From assembly GCA_028874985.1 (NCBI GenBank), contig JAPPGI010000085.1, positions 1 through 32,364 on the forward strand: 32,364 nt of DNA, given 5' to 3'. The notes under the pieces were generated by a model. The model had not been told where the DNA came from. It searched no databases and was given only the letters and a program-made list of their open reading frames with translations. Below, piece by piece: positions 8,233 to 18,051 of the stretch. This stretch comes from Gemmatimonadota bacterium. GTDB taxonomy: Bacteria > Gemmatimonadota > Gemmatimonadetes > Longimicrobiales > Gaopeijiaceae. A program made the translations under genes and the position numbers. Position 1 is the stretch's first letter. Every line of letters starts with the position of its first letter.

Positions 8233-8974
8233 GAGGAATCCGATCAAGTACCGCCGCCCCATCGTCGCCGCCGCCCTCGGGACCGCCGTCATGCACGGCT
8301 GCACCGGGCCGGCCCCGCGGCCCGAACCGCCGGCCCCGCCGGCCACCGGGGTCCCCACCACCCCGGCACCCGATCCCACCACCCCCCCGCCCACCCGCCC
8401 CGACGCGGCCACCGTGGCCCGGCTCGAGGCCCTGTACCGCGCCCGCGCGGACAGCGCGCTCACCGGGTACCACCCCGCCGACGTCCACTTCATGACCGGC
8501 ATGATCGGTCACCACGCCCAGGCGCTGGTCATGTCCGGCTTCGCACCGGAAAACGGTGCCAGCCCCACCATCCGGACGCTCTGCGCCCGGATCATCAACG
8601 CGCAGAAGGACGAGATCGACATCATGCAGGCGTGGCTGCGCGACCGTGGCGAGAAGGTCCCCGAAATCCACATCGCCGACGGCCGTCTCATGATCCACGG
8701 CCCCGAGCACGCCCACCACATGCCCGGGATGCTGAGTGCCGAGCAGCTGGAAGAGCTTCGCCACGCCAGGGGAACCGGTTTCGACCGTCTCTTTCTGGAA
8801 TACATGATCATGCACCACAAGGGCGCGGTCACGATGGTGCTCGATCTCTTCGCCACCGACGGCGCCGCCCAGGACGACTTCGTCTTCAAGCTCGCCTCCG
8901 ACATCCAGGCCGATCAGGGTTCCGGGATCAAGCGCATGGAACTCATGCTGGTGGAGCTCGGAGGCTCACGCTGA
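8222..8974 (+). CDS. DUF305 lipoprotein
   Basis: A 250-residue protein with a short signal peptide leading to a Cys (residue 27), a Pro/Thr-rich linker, and a DUF305 domain built from two ferritin-like helical units with His pairs: MTGMIGHHAQAL, EHAHHMPGM and MIMHHKGAV. DUF305 proteins are often linked to copper handling (for example cyanobacterial CopM). The ATG at 8222 overlaps the end of the LVIVD gene but has no ribosome-binding site; a perfect AGGAGG (8231-8236) instead sits 6 bases before an in-frame ATC at 8243, giving a better signal peptide (KYRRPIVAAALG). The start is therefore uncertain. It lies between two LVIVD paralogs, probably as one operon. Confidence 0.85.
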   Translation: MPNRRNPIKYRRPIVAAALGTAVMHGCTGPAPRPEPPAPPATGVPTTPAPDPTTPPPTRPDAATVARLEALYRARADSALTGYHPADVHFMTGMIGHHAQALVMSGFAPENGASPTIRTLCARIINAQKDEIDIMQAWLRDRGEKVPEIHIADGRLMIHGPEHAHHMPGMLSAEQLEELRHARGTGFDRLFLEYMIMHHKGAVTMVLDLFATDGAAQDDFVFKLASDIQADQGSGIKRMELMLVELGGSR

Positions 8975-9029
8975 AATCCCACACCACCCTGGCACGCAGG
9001 GTCACCCCACCGCCATCAGGACAGCACCC

Positions 9030-11123
9030 ATGACCCCCTTCGACCACGGCACCGGCCGCCACCGGCCCCTCGCGCGCCTCGCGGCGCTTCTCCCTCTCGC
9101 GGCCCTGCTGGCCACCCTTCCCGGATGCGCCTCGCAGCCGGCGGCGGACCCCCCCCGGACCCCGGCCCCCCGGCAGCCCGCACCCCCGATGACGGCGGAC
9201 GACGACCGGATCGAGATGGTCCAGGTCGCCCAATCCCCCGGCCTCCGGGTCAACCCGCCCACCCCCGACCCGCGCGTGGGCCTCGAGCCCGGCATGTTCG
9301 ACGCGGGCGAGGCCATCTGGAACCTCCGCATGCTCTCGACCACACCGCCCCCGGAGGAGTTCGTCGGCACCACCAACTCCGACCTCGCCTTCACCGGCAA
9401 CTACGCCATCCAGGGCAACTACGACGGCATCCAGGTGTGGGACATCTCCGATCCGCGCAGTCCGAAGACGGTCGTCACCTACGTGTGTCCGGCCTCGCAG
9501 AGCGATGTCTCGGTCTACGACAACCTCCTCTTCGTCTCCGGCGAGGGACGGGGCGGTCGGCTGGACTGCGGCGAGCAGGGCGTGCCCGAGAGGATCAGCC
9601 ACGAGCGGCTGCGCGGAATCCGCATCTTCGACATCTCCGACATCGCGAACCCGGAGTACGTCGCCAACGTGCAGACCTGCCGGGGCTCGCACACCCACAC
9701 CGTGCTCAAGCACCCGGGCGACGACGACAACGTATACATCTACGTCTCCGGCTCGTCGTTCGTGCGTCCCGCCGAGGAACTCGCCGGCTGCTCGGGTCTG
9801 TCACCCGCCGAGGATCCGAACTCCGCCCGGTTCCGCATCGAGGTGATCCGCGTTCCGCTCGACGACCCCACGGCCGCCGCGATCGTGACTTCGCCGCGGA
9901 TCTTCGACGGCCTGGTGGCCCCGCCCCGGCACGGGTTGTCCCCCGCCGACCTGCGTGAGATCGCGGAGGCCCGCGAGGCGGGAGCCTTCGTGGCGATGTT
10001 GGGGGGCCGACCGCGCGTCATGCCGGATCGTTTCGTCACGCCGAGGCTCGACAGCATCGTGGCCGCGCGCGGGGGCGAAGGCGCCCCGACCGCCGCCGAC
10101 AGCGCCGCGCTGCAGGACCACTTCGACGAGCAGGCCCGGATCCAGGCGGAGCAGATGGCGGCCCGGACAGACGAGGAACGGGAACCCCGCCCCGGACCCT
10201 CCCAGTGCCACGACATCACCGTCTACCCCGCGATCGGCCTGGCGGGGGGCGCCTGCGGCGGCTACGGCCTCCTCCTCGACATCACCGATCCCACGAACCC
10301 GGTGCGCCTCGCCGCGGTGGCCGACTCGAACTTCTCGTACTGGCACTCCGCGACCTTCAGCAACGACGGCAGCAAGATCATGTTCACCGACGAGTGGGGC
10401 GGCGGCGGCGCGCCCAAGTGCCGCGTGGACGACCCCATGGAGTGGGGCGCCAACGCCGTCTTCACCATCGAGGACGGCGAGATGGTCTTTCGGAGCTACT
10501 ACAAGATGCCCGCGCCGCAGACCAGGCTGGAGAACTGCGTCGCGCACAACGGGTCGCTCATCCCGGTGCCGGGCCGCGACATCATGGTCCAGGGCTGGTA
10601 CCAGGGCGGCATCTCGCTGGTCGACTGGACCGACCCGCGGAGTCCCGTCGAGATCGCCTACCACGACCGCGGCCCGTTCAACGCGGAGCGCATGGTGAGC
10701 GCGGGCTCGTGGTCCGTCTACTGGTACAACGGCGTGATCGTCAACTCCGAGATCAAGCGCGGGCTCGACATCTTCGAGCTGACGCCCAGCGACATCCTCA
10801 CGCAGAACGAGATCGACGCGGCCAACTCGGTGGTGCTCGGCCAGCTCAACTCACAGGGCCAGCCCGTCTACGAGTGGCCCGCGACGTTCGCGCTGGCGCG
10901 CGCCTACCTGGACCAGCTGGAGCGCCGGCGGGCAATGCCGGAGGAGGAGATCGCGGCCGCGCGGCGGGATCTGGACGGTGCGGAAGCGGTCACGGGAACG
11001 GATCGCGCGGACGCCCTGCGTGCTCTCGCCGAGAGGCTCCAGGAGCCGATGGGCGGCGCAATCGGAGAGCGTGCGGTGAGGCTTCGGAGGCTGGTGGACG
11101 CGGTGCTGCGGCTGGTCACCTGA
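9030..11123 (+). CDS. LVIVD-repeat beta-propeller lipoprotein (paralog 2)
   Basis: A 697-residue paralog of the protein at 6145-8232, alike over nearly its whole length (shared RVGLEPGMFDAGEAIWNL, SDLAFTG, SHTHTVL, CHDITVYPAIGL, DEWGGGG, WYQGGISL and the C-terminal FALARAYLDQLER domain). It differs at the N-terminus: a signal peptide ends in the lipobox LPGC (Cys33), so it is lipid-anchored whereas paralog 1 is probably soluble. The charged insert before the second propeller half is also diverged. Upstream is the DUF305 gene, 55 bases away. The anchored/soluble split suggests the copies have specialised. Function unknown. Confidence 0.87.
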   Translation: MTPFDHGTGRHRPLARLAALLPLAALLATLPGCASQPAADPPRTPAPRQPAPPMTADDDRIEMVQVAQSPGLRVNPPTPDPRVGLEPGMFDAGEAIWNLRMLSTTPPPEEFVGTTNSDLAFTGNYAIQGNYDGIQVWDISDPRSPKTVVTYVCPASQSDVSVYDNLLFVSGEGRGGRLDCGEQGVPERISHERLRGIRIFDISDIANPEYVANVQTCRGSHTHTVLKHPGDDDNVYIYVSGSSFVRPAEELAGCSGLSPAEDPNSARFRIEVIRVPLDDPTAAAIVTSPRIFDGLVAPPRHGLSPADLREIAEAREAGAFVAMLGGRPRVMPDRFVTPRLDSIVAARGGEGAPTAADSAALQDHFDEQARIQAEQMAARTDEEREPRPGPSQCHDITVYPAIGLAGGACGGYGLLLDITDPTNPVRLAAVADSNFSYWHSATFSNDGSKIMFTDEWGGGGAPKCRVDDPMEWGANAVFTIEDGEMVFRSYYKMPAPQTRLENCVAHNGSLIPVPGRDIMVQGWYQGGISLVDWTDPRSPVEIAYHDRGPFNAERMVSAGSWSVYWYNGVIVNSEIKRGLDIFELTPSDILTQNEIDAANSVVLGQLNSQGQPVYEWPATFALARAYLDQLERRRAMPEEEIAAARRDLDGAEAVTGTDRADALRALAERLQEPMGGAIGERAVRLRRLVDAVLRLVT

Positions 11124-11136
11124 CCCCCACCGAAGA

Positions 11137-11874
11137 TCACTCCAGCCCGACCGACACCCCCGCCCGGTAGGTCATCAGATTGGCGTCGCTCGTGATGGGT
11201 CTGGCCACATAGCCGCCACCTCGTCTCACGTCGAGGTGCTCGGCGCCCCTGATCAGGTACTGTGTCAGCCCGTTGTGCTGGTACGAGGCGGAGAGATCCA
11301 GCGACAGCGGGTTCTTCCCTCCCCGGATCTCGACGGAGAGCCCACCACCCCCGGTGAGGGACAGCTGGAAGTCGTCGAAGTTGGTCGAAGACGCGATCGT
11401 CTCGTCGCTGTATAGCGGGGAGACGCTCGATGAGGTGACGAAGTAGGCGAAACCCACGGTGCCGTAGACGTACGGCCTGATATGTCCGTTCCCCAGATAG
11501 ACCTGGGGTCCGAGCCCGCCGGAAACAATCGAGTTGGTCGTCCGCTGCTCGACTTCCACCAGGGGAACGGTCGCACTGAACTGGACCCGTTCCGACTCGC
11601 CACCGTAGATGACGAAGCCACCCTCGGCGCGCAGCCCCGCCAGTCTGTTCTCGCCCAGGAAGAGCACGCCACCGAAACCCATGCCACCCCCGAGAGCGAC
11701 ATGGTTCCGAAATTCCCCCAACGGGACGGTCAGGTCGACGTACCCGAACAGCTCGCCTTCGAGGTTGTCCCACGCTTCCTGGGCTGCCGCGCGCTCCGTG
11801 AACGTGAACCCGCCGAGGGCAAACGTCCCCACCAGGATGATTCTCTTCGTAATAGTACTTGCGATTCTCGACAT
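11137..11874 (-). CDS. Outer-membrane beta-barrel protein
   Basis: A 245-residue protein with a signal peptide ending AAAQ (about residues 1-32), then alternating polar/hydrophobic strands with many Gly and aromatic residues (GGGMGFGGVLFLG, YVYGTVGFAYFV, LSLTGGGGLSVEI), ending in a strand with terminal hydrophobic-polar pattern (GVSVGLE). This is the pattern of small outer-membrane porin-like or opacity-type barrels. The start at 11874 is preceded by AGGAG about 10 bases upstream; an open frame extends further upstream but without coding character. It converges on the LVIVD gene, 13 bases between stops. No finer assignment is possible. Confidence 0.75.
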   Translation of the reverse strand: MSRIASTITKRIILVGTFALGGFTFTERAAAQEAWDNLEGELFGYVDLTVPLGEFRNHVALGGGMGFGGVLFLGENRLAGLRAEGGFVIYGGESERVQFSATVPLVEVEQRTTNSIVSGGLGPQVYLGNGHIRPYVYGTVGFAYFVTSSSVSPLYSDETIASSTNFDDFQLSLTGGGGLSVEIRGGKNPLSLDLSASYQHNGLTQYLIRGAEHLDVRRGGGYVARPITSDANLMTYRAGVSVGLE

Positions 11875-12041
11875 TGCTCGCTCGCTCCTCTGTCCATGTC
11901 GTCTTTCTCTTCGGTCAAGCGCCGCGCCGGGCGGGATGCCCGCGGGCACTGCGCCGTTCACCGCCAACCTACCGGACCGACCGGCACGGCTCATAGTACC
12001 AAGCAGGTAAGCCCGGGTTCCATGCCGCGGGGCAAATGCGA

Positions 12042-12428
12042 CTACCAGAGAACGGGGGCGGGGTATTGGGCGATCTCTTCGTCCGGCGTCACGATCGTCA
12101 AGCCGTTCAGTATCGCCTGCGACACGAGGCCGCGATCGAAGGGATCGTGGTGAAGGGGCGGGAGACGGGCGTCGTGGGCGGCTGCGGGCTCGTCGAACGC
12201 CAGAGGTTCGAGGCCCAGCCACGCACGGCGGCTGCTGACGTACCGGTGCGGGGGTTGAGGCAGCGGAAGACGGCCGATCCGGTGCTTCATCGCGATCTCC
12301 CAGGCCGAGAGCGCGCTCAGATAGACCGTGTTCCGCGGATCGCGGCACGCGGTCAAGGCTGCCTCGGTCAGTTGCGGGTCCGCCGCCGCCAGCCAGAGGA
12401 ATGTGCAGGTGTCGACGAGGAGCTTCAC
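12042..12428 (-). CDS. VapC-like PIN-domain toxin
   Basis: A 128-residue PIN-domain RNase. It has the N-terminal LLVDTCTFLWL (first catalytic Asp), the central SAWEIAMKHRIGRL (Glu), and DPFDRGLVSQAI plus TPDEEI (further acids), the usual set for VapC toxins of the COG3744 type. These cut specific RNAs when not bound by the antitoxin. It uses GTG as start and shares its first base with the last base of the antitoxin stop (TAGTG), so translation is coupled. The toxin appears complete. It pairs with the Phd-type antitoxin gene directly upstream. Confidence 0.93.
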   Translation of the reverse strand: MKLLVDTCTFLWLAAADPQLTEAALTACRDPRNTVYLSALSAWEIAMKHRIGRLPLPQPPHRYVSSRRAWLGLEPLAFDEPAAAHDARLPPLHHDPFDRGLVSQAILNGLTIVTPDEEIAQYPAPVLW

Positions 12429-12703
12429 TACTCGCCGCCCATGCCACCCGTACCGCGCCGGTGTCCCCGAACACCTCCGAACGGGCGCGCGAGCTTCTCC
12501 GGTAGCGGCTCGAAGAAGCTCTCGGGCACCGTCATCCCCCGGTCGATGCCGATGGGCCGCTGTTCGGCGGGTGTCGCGCGTATCGGCCGGATCTCGGCGA
12601 TCGGGACGTTGCGGCGGCAGAGCGTGATCGTCTCCCCCGCCTCGACTCGGGCGAGGTAGCCGGACAGATGGGCCCTGGCGTCCGCGATGTTGACTCTGGT
12701 CAT
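12428..12703 (-). CDS. Phd/YefM-family antitoxin
   Basis: A 91-residue antitoxin beginning VNIADARAHLSGYLARVE and then GETITLCRRNVPIAEIRPI, the standard Phd/YefM DNA-binding fold that also presents the tail that binds the toxin. The C-terminal half is Pro/Gly-rich and likely unfolded until it binds VapC. The ATG at 12703 lacks a ribosome-binding site because the promoter -10 lies only 7 bases ahead, so the mRNA is probably leaderless. It should repress its own promoter with the toxin as co-repressor, as in the family. Confidence 0.92.
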   Translation of the reverse strand: MTRVNIADARAHLSGYLARVEAGETITLCRRNVPIAEIRPIRATPAEQRPIGIDRGMTVPESFFEPLPEKLARPFGGVRGHRRGTGGMGGE

Positions 12704-12734
12704 GTACAGAAAGATAGCGTACTAGTTGTACTTG

Positions 12735-12738
<4 letters not shown>
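12704..12738 (-). promoter_or_regulatory. Promoter and operator of the Phd/VapC operon
   Basis: On the minus strand an exact TTGACA (12738-12733) is followed after 16 bases by TATCTT (12716-12711), then 7 bases and the ATG at 12703. The spacer contains the small palindrome GTAC-AACTA-GTAC, a likely operator. The -35 box overlaps the last codons of queG. Confidence 0.7.
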
Positions 12739-13903
<1,165 letters not shown>

Positions 13904-13907
<4 letters not shown>

Positions 13908-14917
13908 TCTCGTCCTCCTCCCGGCAGCCGAAACCGATAGATGCCGGCATCCGCCAAGGAGCCTGCGTACAACCAGCCGGAATCCTCGACGACGCTGAAG
14001 CCCAACATGGGCACATCGAGGTAGAGTTGTCGCACCAATCCGCCGGTGTTCCAATCGAATACGTGTATTTCCTGCCCCATGGACTCGTTCATGTCCATGG
14101 AATAGTAGTCGCCACCCGAATAAAGAGCATACAAGCCATCAGCGCTCGCCCAGCACGAAGAATAGGTGAACCGCTCCGGAACGAATCGGAACTCACCGTC
14201 CACGCGATCAAAGAGGGAGCCGGTGGAAAACGGGACTGCCGCGTCAACCACATGCTTGGCCGTGCGGTCATAGATTTCTACTCTTGCGGCGGTCTTGTAG
14301 AGCACCGCGAAGCCGGTCCCCCGAGGGTTTACGCAGAACGAGAAGTTCAAGCTGGCGTCCACTCGCAGCGACATGGGAATGGCGTCGTGGCCCAACAGGA
14401 CTCCCGGAACGGTCCTGGTCACGTTGCCAGCGCCGTCGAAGAGCACGAAGCGCTTCGCGGGAGGCCGCAGGTTGACGCCTATGATCGTGGCGGAGTCCAA
14501 CCACGCGGCGTGCAACAGCGTAGGCACTGCCGTGAGGTCCACGACCGCGACGTCGGACGCGATCGGTCCAGGTTCTTCAATCCGCGTGAGCCTCCTCGCG
14601 TCGAACACCCAAACCGCGTTCCTGTCGTGCGGCAGCATTTGCATGCCCACCGGCATGTTCGCGAATTCGCCCGGCCCGGGACCGATTCGCCCGAACGAGA
14701 CGATCAATTCCCCTGTCTCGCGGTCCAGCGCGTGAAGGTTGGGATCACCTTGCCAGTCGGACACCAGGAGGTGGTCGCCCCATGGTTGAACGAAGCCGGG
14801 AAGTCCGATTGCAGGGGGCCGGGAAAGAAGTTCCCCCTCGAGGGTGTCGACCGGGAGCGTTACCTGGATTGCCGCCAGGCTGTCTGCGGTGGCCAATGAT
14901 ACCGCGACGGCGATCAC
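13904..14917 (-). CDS. 6-bladed beta-propeller (NHL-like) protein
   Basis: A protein of about 337 residues with repeated strand units such as LHALDRETGELIVSFGRIGPGPGE, VWVFDARRLTRIEE and IHVFDWNTGGLVRQL, the pattern of 6-bladed propeller proteins with the FGxxGxGPGEF signature. Base use is less GC-rich at third positions than in its neighbours. The start is uncertain: GTG at 14917 gives a short hydrophobic lead (IAVAVSLATADSLA), while an in-frame ATG at 15136 adds 73 Arg/Ser-rich residues that look non-coding. The gene lies downstream of the FG-GAP/LVIVD gene on the same strand and overlaps queG by 4 bases. Function unknown. Confidence 0.72.
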
Positions 14918-15143
14918 CGGGCATGACGGAGTAAGAAGCCTCGGAGAATACACGCTCCGAGATGCGCGCGACTTGGACCGACGGCTCGCGATGCGCGGTT
15001 CGCTTCCTCGCGGCTCGGAGGAAGCTGTTCGCCGAATTGGGGGGAGAAGCCGAATCACAAGATGCCTCCTCGCGGGGTCAAGCGTACCGGACATCGGCCT
15101 ACCGCCACCATTGGAACCGGCTCCAGCCCGCGACATCGGAGCG

Positions 15144-17627
15144 TCAACTCACCGGCCGCACCCTCTTCTTCAGCACGAACAGCCCTTCCTGCATGCTGGT
15201 CACGATCACCGTGCCGCTTTCGAAGTACGGGTAGTTGCTCCAAGCCCCGCCGAACCCCGGCCCCTCCTTGTACGGCGCCGTGTCGAAGGCCGCGACCTCA
15301 CGCGGGTTCACGGGATCGGAGATGTCCAGTATGTGCAAGCCGTGCAGGTAGTTGGCCTGGTAGACCAGGCCGTCCTTGACGTAGAGATTGTGCGCGCTGG
15401 CGGGGTGCGAGCCCATGAACTCCTTGACGAGCACGGGGTCTTCGACGTCGCTGAGGTCCCAGATGAGCGTGCGGGTCGTCTCGACGTTGCCCCTTATGAC
15501 ATCGGCTTCGTCGTCCTGGTAGAAGTAGCGGTGGTCGGGGGTGAGCCAGCCCTGGTGAATGTACGCCGGATTGGTCGAGGACCCGGTCGACACCTCGACC
15601 GGGTTGTCTCTGTCGGTCACGTCCGTGATCTGGAAGACGTCGCCATTCGAGTTCAGACACAGTTCGTGGCCCCGGTACCGCTCGTCGGGCCCCTGGTACA
15701 CCACGCACTGCGAGTCGTGAATGTTGTCCGAGGAGCCGCAGCCGACGAACTCGGGGTTTCTCGGATCCCGGATGTCGATCATGTGGAGGCCGCCCCCGCA
15801 CGGCTGTCCGCCGCCCCCGCTCCCCACCGCATAGGCGAAGCCGGTCTCCTCGTTGATGACGATGTTGTGCGAACTCGCGACTTCCGTGTAGAGCACATCG
15901 GGTTCGAAGAGCGCCGGCATTTCGTCCGGGGAGACGCTGCGCAGACGGGTGAGGTCGAAGACCTGCATGCCGTGGTTCCCCGCCCCGTCGGCCACGATGA
16001 AGGCGTGGTCCCCGTATGTCTTGATGTCCCGCCACAGCTGGGACGGCGGGGTGTCCGGTGTCTTGGGAAGGTCGCCTACCAGCACCGGGTTGGTCGGGTC
16101 GGTGATGTCGATGAACGATGTACCGTCGTTGCGTCCCACCAGCGCATACTCGCGCCCCGTTTCCGCGTCGGTCCAGCCCCAGTTGTCGTTGGCCCGCACG
16201 CCGCGCGCATGCCCTTCGGCCCTGAGCAGCGAGGGCGGGATGTAGGCCAGCAGCTCGACCTCCTCACAGTCGAAGAGGGCGGCCCGGCCCTCGGTGCAGC
16301 GGTGTTCCTCGCCGACGATCGGCGCCATCGCGTCGGGGGCGCTCACGAGCATCGCACCGTCGCCCCAGCCGTCGTCGCCGCGGTCGAAGAGGTGGACCGA
16401 ACCCGCCCGGTGGTGCATGCCGGACGCCCCGACCGCGACCACCCCGGCATCCGCCACGATCAGGCCGCCGAAGCGGTCGCTCTCGACGGTCTCCGCGCGG
16501 GGGAGCCGGATGCGGCGCGGCGTGGCGGGCGGCGAACCGTCGCCGGCGGCCTCGTACACGAAGACCGAGCCGGTTTCGTAGCCGCGCGTGGTGGGCGCGC
16601 CGACCCACACGTCGTTTCCGGCGAAGGCCACGGCAGCGCCGAAACGGTCGCCGCTCTCGCCGTTCGCGAAGGTGAGCCGTTCGTCGGCGGGGACCCACCG
16701 GGTGAGGTCGGCGTTCCAGGAATGCGTGAAGACGGCGCCGCGGCTGTCGTCCGTTCCCGGCGCCCCGATCAGGACCCTGTCACCGGCTGCCGCCAGGGCC
16801 GACCCGAAGTTCGCGTTGGCCTCGGTGGCCGATTCGAGGGCTCCGGCTTCCTCCCAAACCCCCTCCGCCAAGCGGAAGTGATAGACGCGGCCGGCGGCTT
16901 GGCCCTCCTCGCCCCCGGCGTTCCACCCGGGTGCGCCGATCAGGAGGCCGTGCGGGGTGAACAGGATGCCCGTGCCGAAGAGGTCGCCGCTCCCTCCGTC
17001 GGCTGTTTGCAGCTTCTGTCGCCGGACCCAGTTTCCGTCGCCGTCCCGCCGGTATGCGTAGACGACGCCCCGGGGCGCCGCCTCCAGTGTCCTCGGGCCC
17101 TCCCTCGTCTCCGATCCCGTCACACCCACCATCAGCCAGTCGCCGGCCGCAGCCACACTCAGGCCGAAGTCGGTCCCGCAGTAGCCGTCGAAGCGGCAGC
17201 GAGGTGACTGTCCGGCGATCTCTTCGTCCTCGATCGTTGCCGTGGCGTCCCACTCACCGCCGTCGCTGCGCTCGAAGACGTGCAGCGGACCTCCGCGCTG
17301 GCCGACGAAGAGGGTGTTGCCGGTCCTGGCCAGCAGGGTGCCGAAGCCGTCCGCGCGCTCCGGGCCGGGGGCGTGCAGAACGCTGGTTTCGCGCCAGGCG
17401 TCGCCGGACCTGTGGTAGACGTAGACCGCGCCGGGCCGGAAGGAGGTCGTGGGTTCGGCGATGAGGATCCGGTCGCCGTCGATCACGACCGCGTGGCCGA
17501 AGGCGCCGGACTGGGCGGCGAGGGGCGGGGGGGCGGTGGCGACGAGCGCGAGAAACGCGAGCCCGAGCGCGGTGGGCGTCCGGGTCGCCAGGGGGGTGAA
17601 TAGACGGGCGATGGGTGCGGGAATCAT
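15144..17627 (-). CDS. Exported FG-GAP propeller fused to LVIVD (choice-of-anchor B) domain
   Basis: An 827-residue exported protein with a signal peptide (about residues 1-38, ending LAAQ). Residues about 40-440 form FG-GAP/integrin-like repeats (recurring FG-x-A-x-A-x-x-G-D-x-x-x-V-G-A-P, for example DRFGAAVAFAGNDVWVGAP). From about 450 a second unit follows with LVIVD-type strands (FIDITDPTNPVLVGDL, HILDISDPVNPREV) and His/Cys-rich loops such as SHNIVINEETGFAYAVG and HDSQCVVYQGPDERY, typical of choice-of-anchor B proteins. The ATG has AGGAG at 5 bases. Likely a cell-surface or secreted protein; ligand unknown. It is transcribed with the propeller gene downstream. Confidence 0.85.
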   Translation of the reverse strand: MIPAPIARLFTPLATRTPTALGLAFLALVATAPPPLAAQSGAFGHAVVIDGDRILIAEPTTSFRPGAVYVYHRSGDAWRETSVLHAPGPERADGFGTLLARTGNTLFVGQRGGPLHVFERSDGGEWDATATIEDEEIAGQSPRCRFDGYCGTDFGLSVAAAGDWLMVGVTGSETREGPRTLEAAPRGVVYAYRRDGDGNWVRRQKLQTADGGSGDLFGTGILFTPHGLLIGAPGWNAGGEEGQAAGRVYHFRLAEGVWEEAGALESATEANANFGSALAAAGDRVLIGAPGTDDSRGAVFTHSWNADLTRWVPADERLTFANGESGDRFGAAVAFAGNDVWVGAPTTRGYETGSVFVYEAAGDGSPPATPRRIRLPRAETVESDRFGGLIVADAGVVAVGASGMHHRAGSVHLFDRGDDGWGDGAMLVSAPDAMAPIVGEEHRCTEGRAALFDCEEVELLAYIPPSLLRAEGHARGVRANDNWGWTDAETGREYALVGRNDGTSFIDITDPTNPVLVGDLPKTPDTPPSQLWRDIKTYGDHAFIVADGAGNHGMQVFDLTRLRSVSPDEMPALFEPDVLYTEVASSHNIVINEETGFAYAVGSGGGGQPCGGGLHMIDIRDPRNPEFVGCGSSDNIHDSQCVVYQGPDERYRGHELCLNSNGDVFQITDVTDRDNPVEVSTGSSTNPAYIHQGWLTPDHRYFYQDDEADVIRGNVETTRTLIWDLSDVEDPVLVKEFMGSHPASAHNLYVKDGLVYQANYLHGLHILDISDPVNPREVAAFDTAPYKEGPGFGGAWSNYPYFESGTVIVTSMQEGLFVLKKRVRPVS

Positions 17628-17771
17628 GGCTGCTCCTGATGGGCTGGTTCACTGGAATCGGCATCGTAGCGAGCGGGTCCGGCACCTGGCAACAGGCTGG
17701 CTGCGGATTCTTCGCAAATCCTCCCAACGGTACCGCCACTTGCCCAGGAGGATCCTGCCCAGGGGGATCAC

Positions 17772-17810
17772 TTGCCTGAACGACGGCAACGGAGTAGCAT
17801 TACGGTGCTA
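17772..17810 (+). promoter_or_regulatory. Promoter and operator of the AbrB/Doc operon
   Basis: TTGCCT (17772-17777), 17 bases, then TAGCAT (17795-17800). The -10 is part of the inverted repeat TAGCA-TTACGG-TGCTA (17795-17810), a likely binding site for the antitoxin. AGGAGG (17813-17818) follows, 5 bases before the ATG. Confidence 0.6.
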
Positions 17811-17823
17811 CCAGGAGGGGCTC

Positions 17824-18051
17824 ATGGTTAGGAACGTGAAACTGCGTCGAATGGGGGGATCCGTCGGGGCCACCCTGCCAAAGGACATGGCGGAACGCCT
17901 TCACCTAGAGGCGGGTGACGAAGTGTTGGCCGTGGAGACGGCGAACGGGATCCTGCTGAGCCCCTACGATCCGGATGTGGAGGAAGGGCTGAACATCGCG
18001 GTCGAGGCCCAGAAGCGATACCGGGGAGCTCTCAGAGAACTCGCCAGGTGA
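17824..18051 (+). CDS. AbrB/MazE (SpoVT)-type antitoxin
   Basis: A 75-residue swapped-hairpin DNA-binding protein: VKLRRMGGSVGATLPKDMAE followed by LEAGDEVLAVETANGILLSPY is the standard AbrB/MazE pattern. The C-terminal tail (YDPDVEEGLNIAVEAQKRYR) would hold the toxin. AGGAGG precedes the ATG at 17824 at 5 bases. It overlaps the toxin gene by 4 bases (GTGA). The partner is a Doc/Fic protein, so this is the AbrB-Doc type of pair rather than the classical Phd-Doc. Likely binds the inverted repeat over its own -10. Confidence 0.92.
   Translation: MVRNVKLRRMGGSVGATLPKDMAERLHLEAGDEVLAVETANGILLSPYDPDVEEGLNIAVEAQKRYRGALRELAR

Noticed and set aside
6097-8502. Open frame of 801 codons on the minus strand opposite the first LVIVD gene
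   Set aside because: Low-complexity Arg/Gly/Val sequence without motifs; the plus strand encodes clear LVIVD repeats and a signal peptide.
14844-17207. Open frame of 787 codons on the plus strand opposite the FG-GAP/LVIVD gene
   Set aside because: An antisense shadow with repeated Val/Arg/Asp runs that mirror the real propeller repeats.
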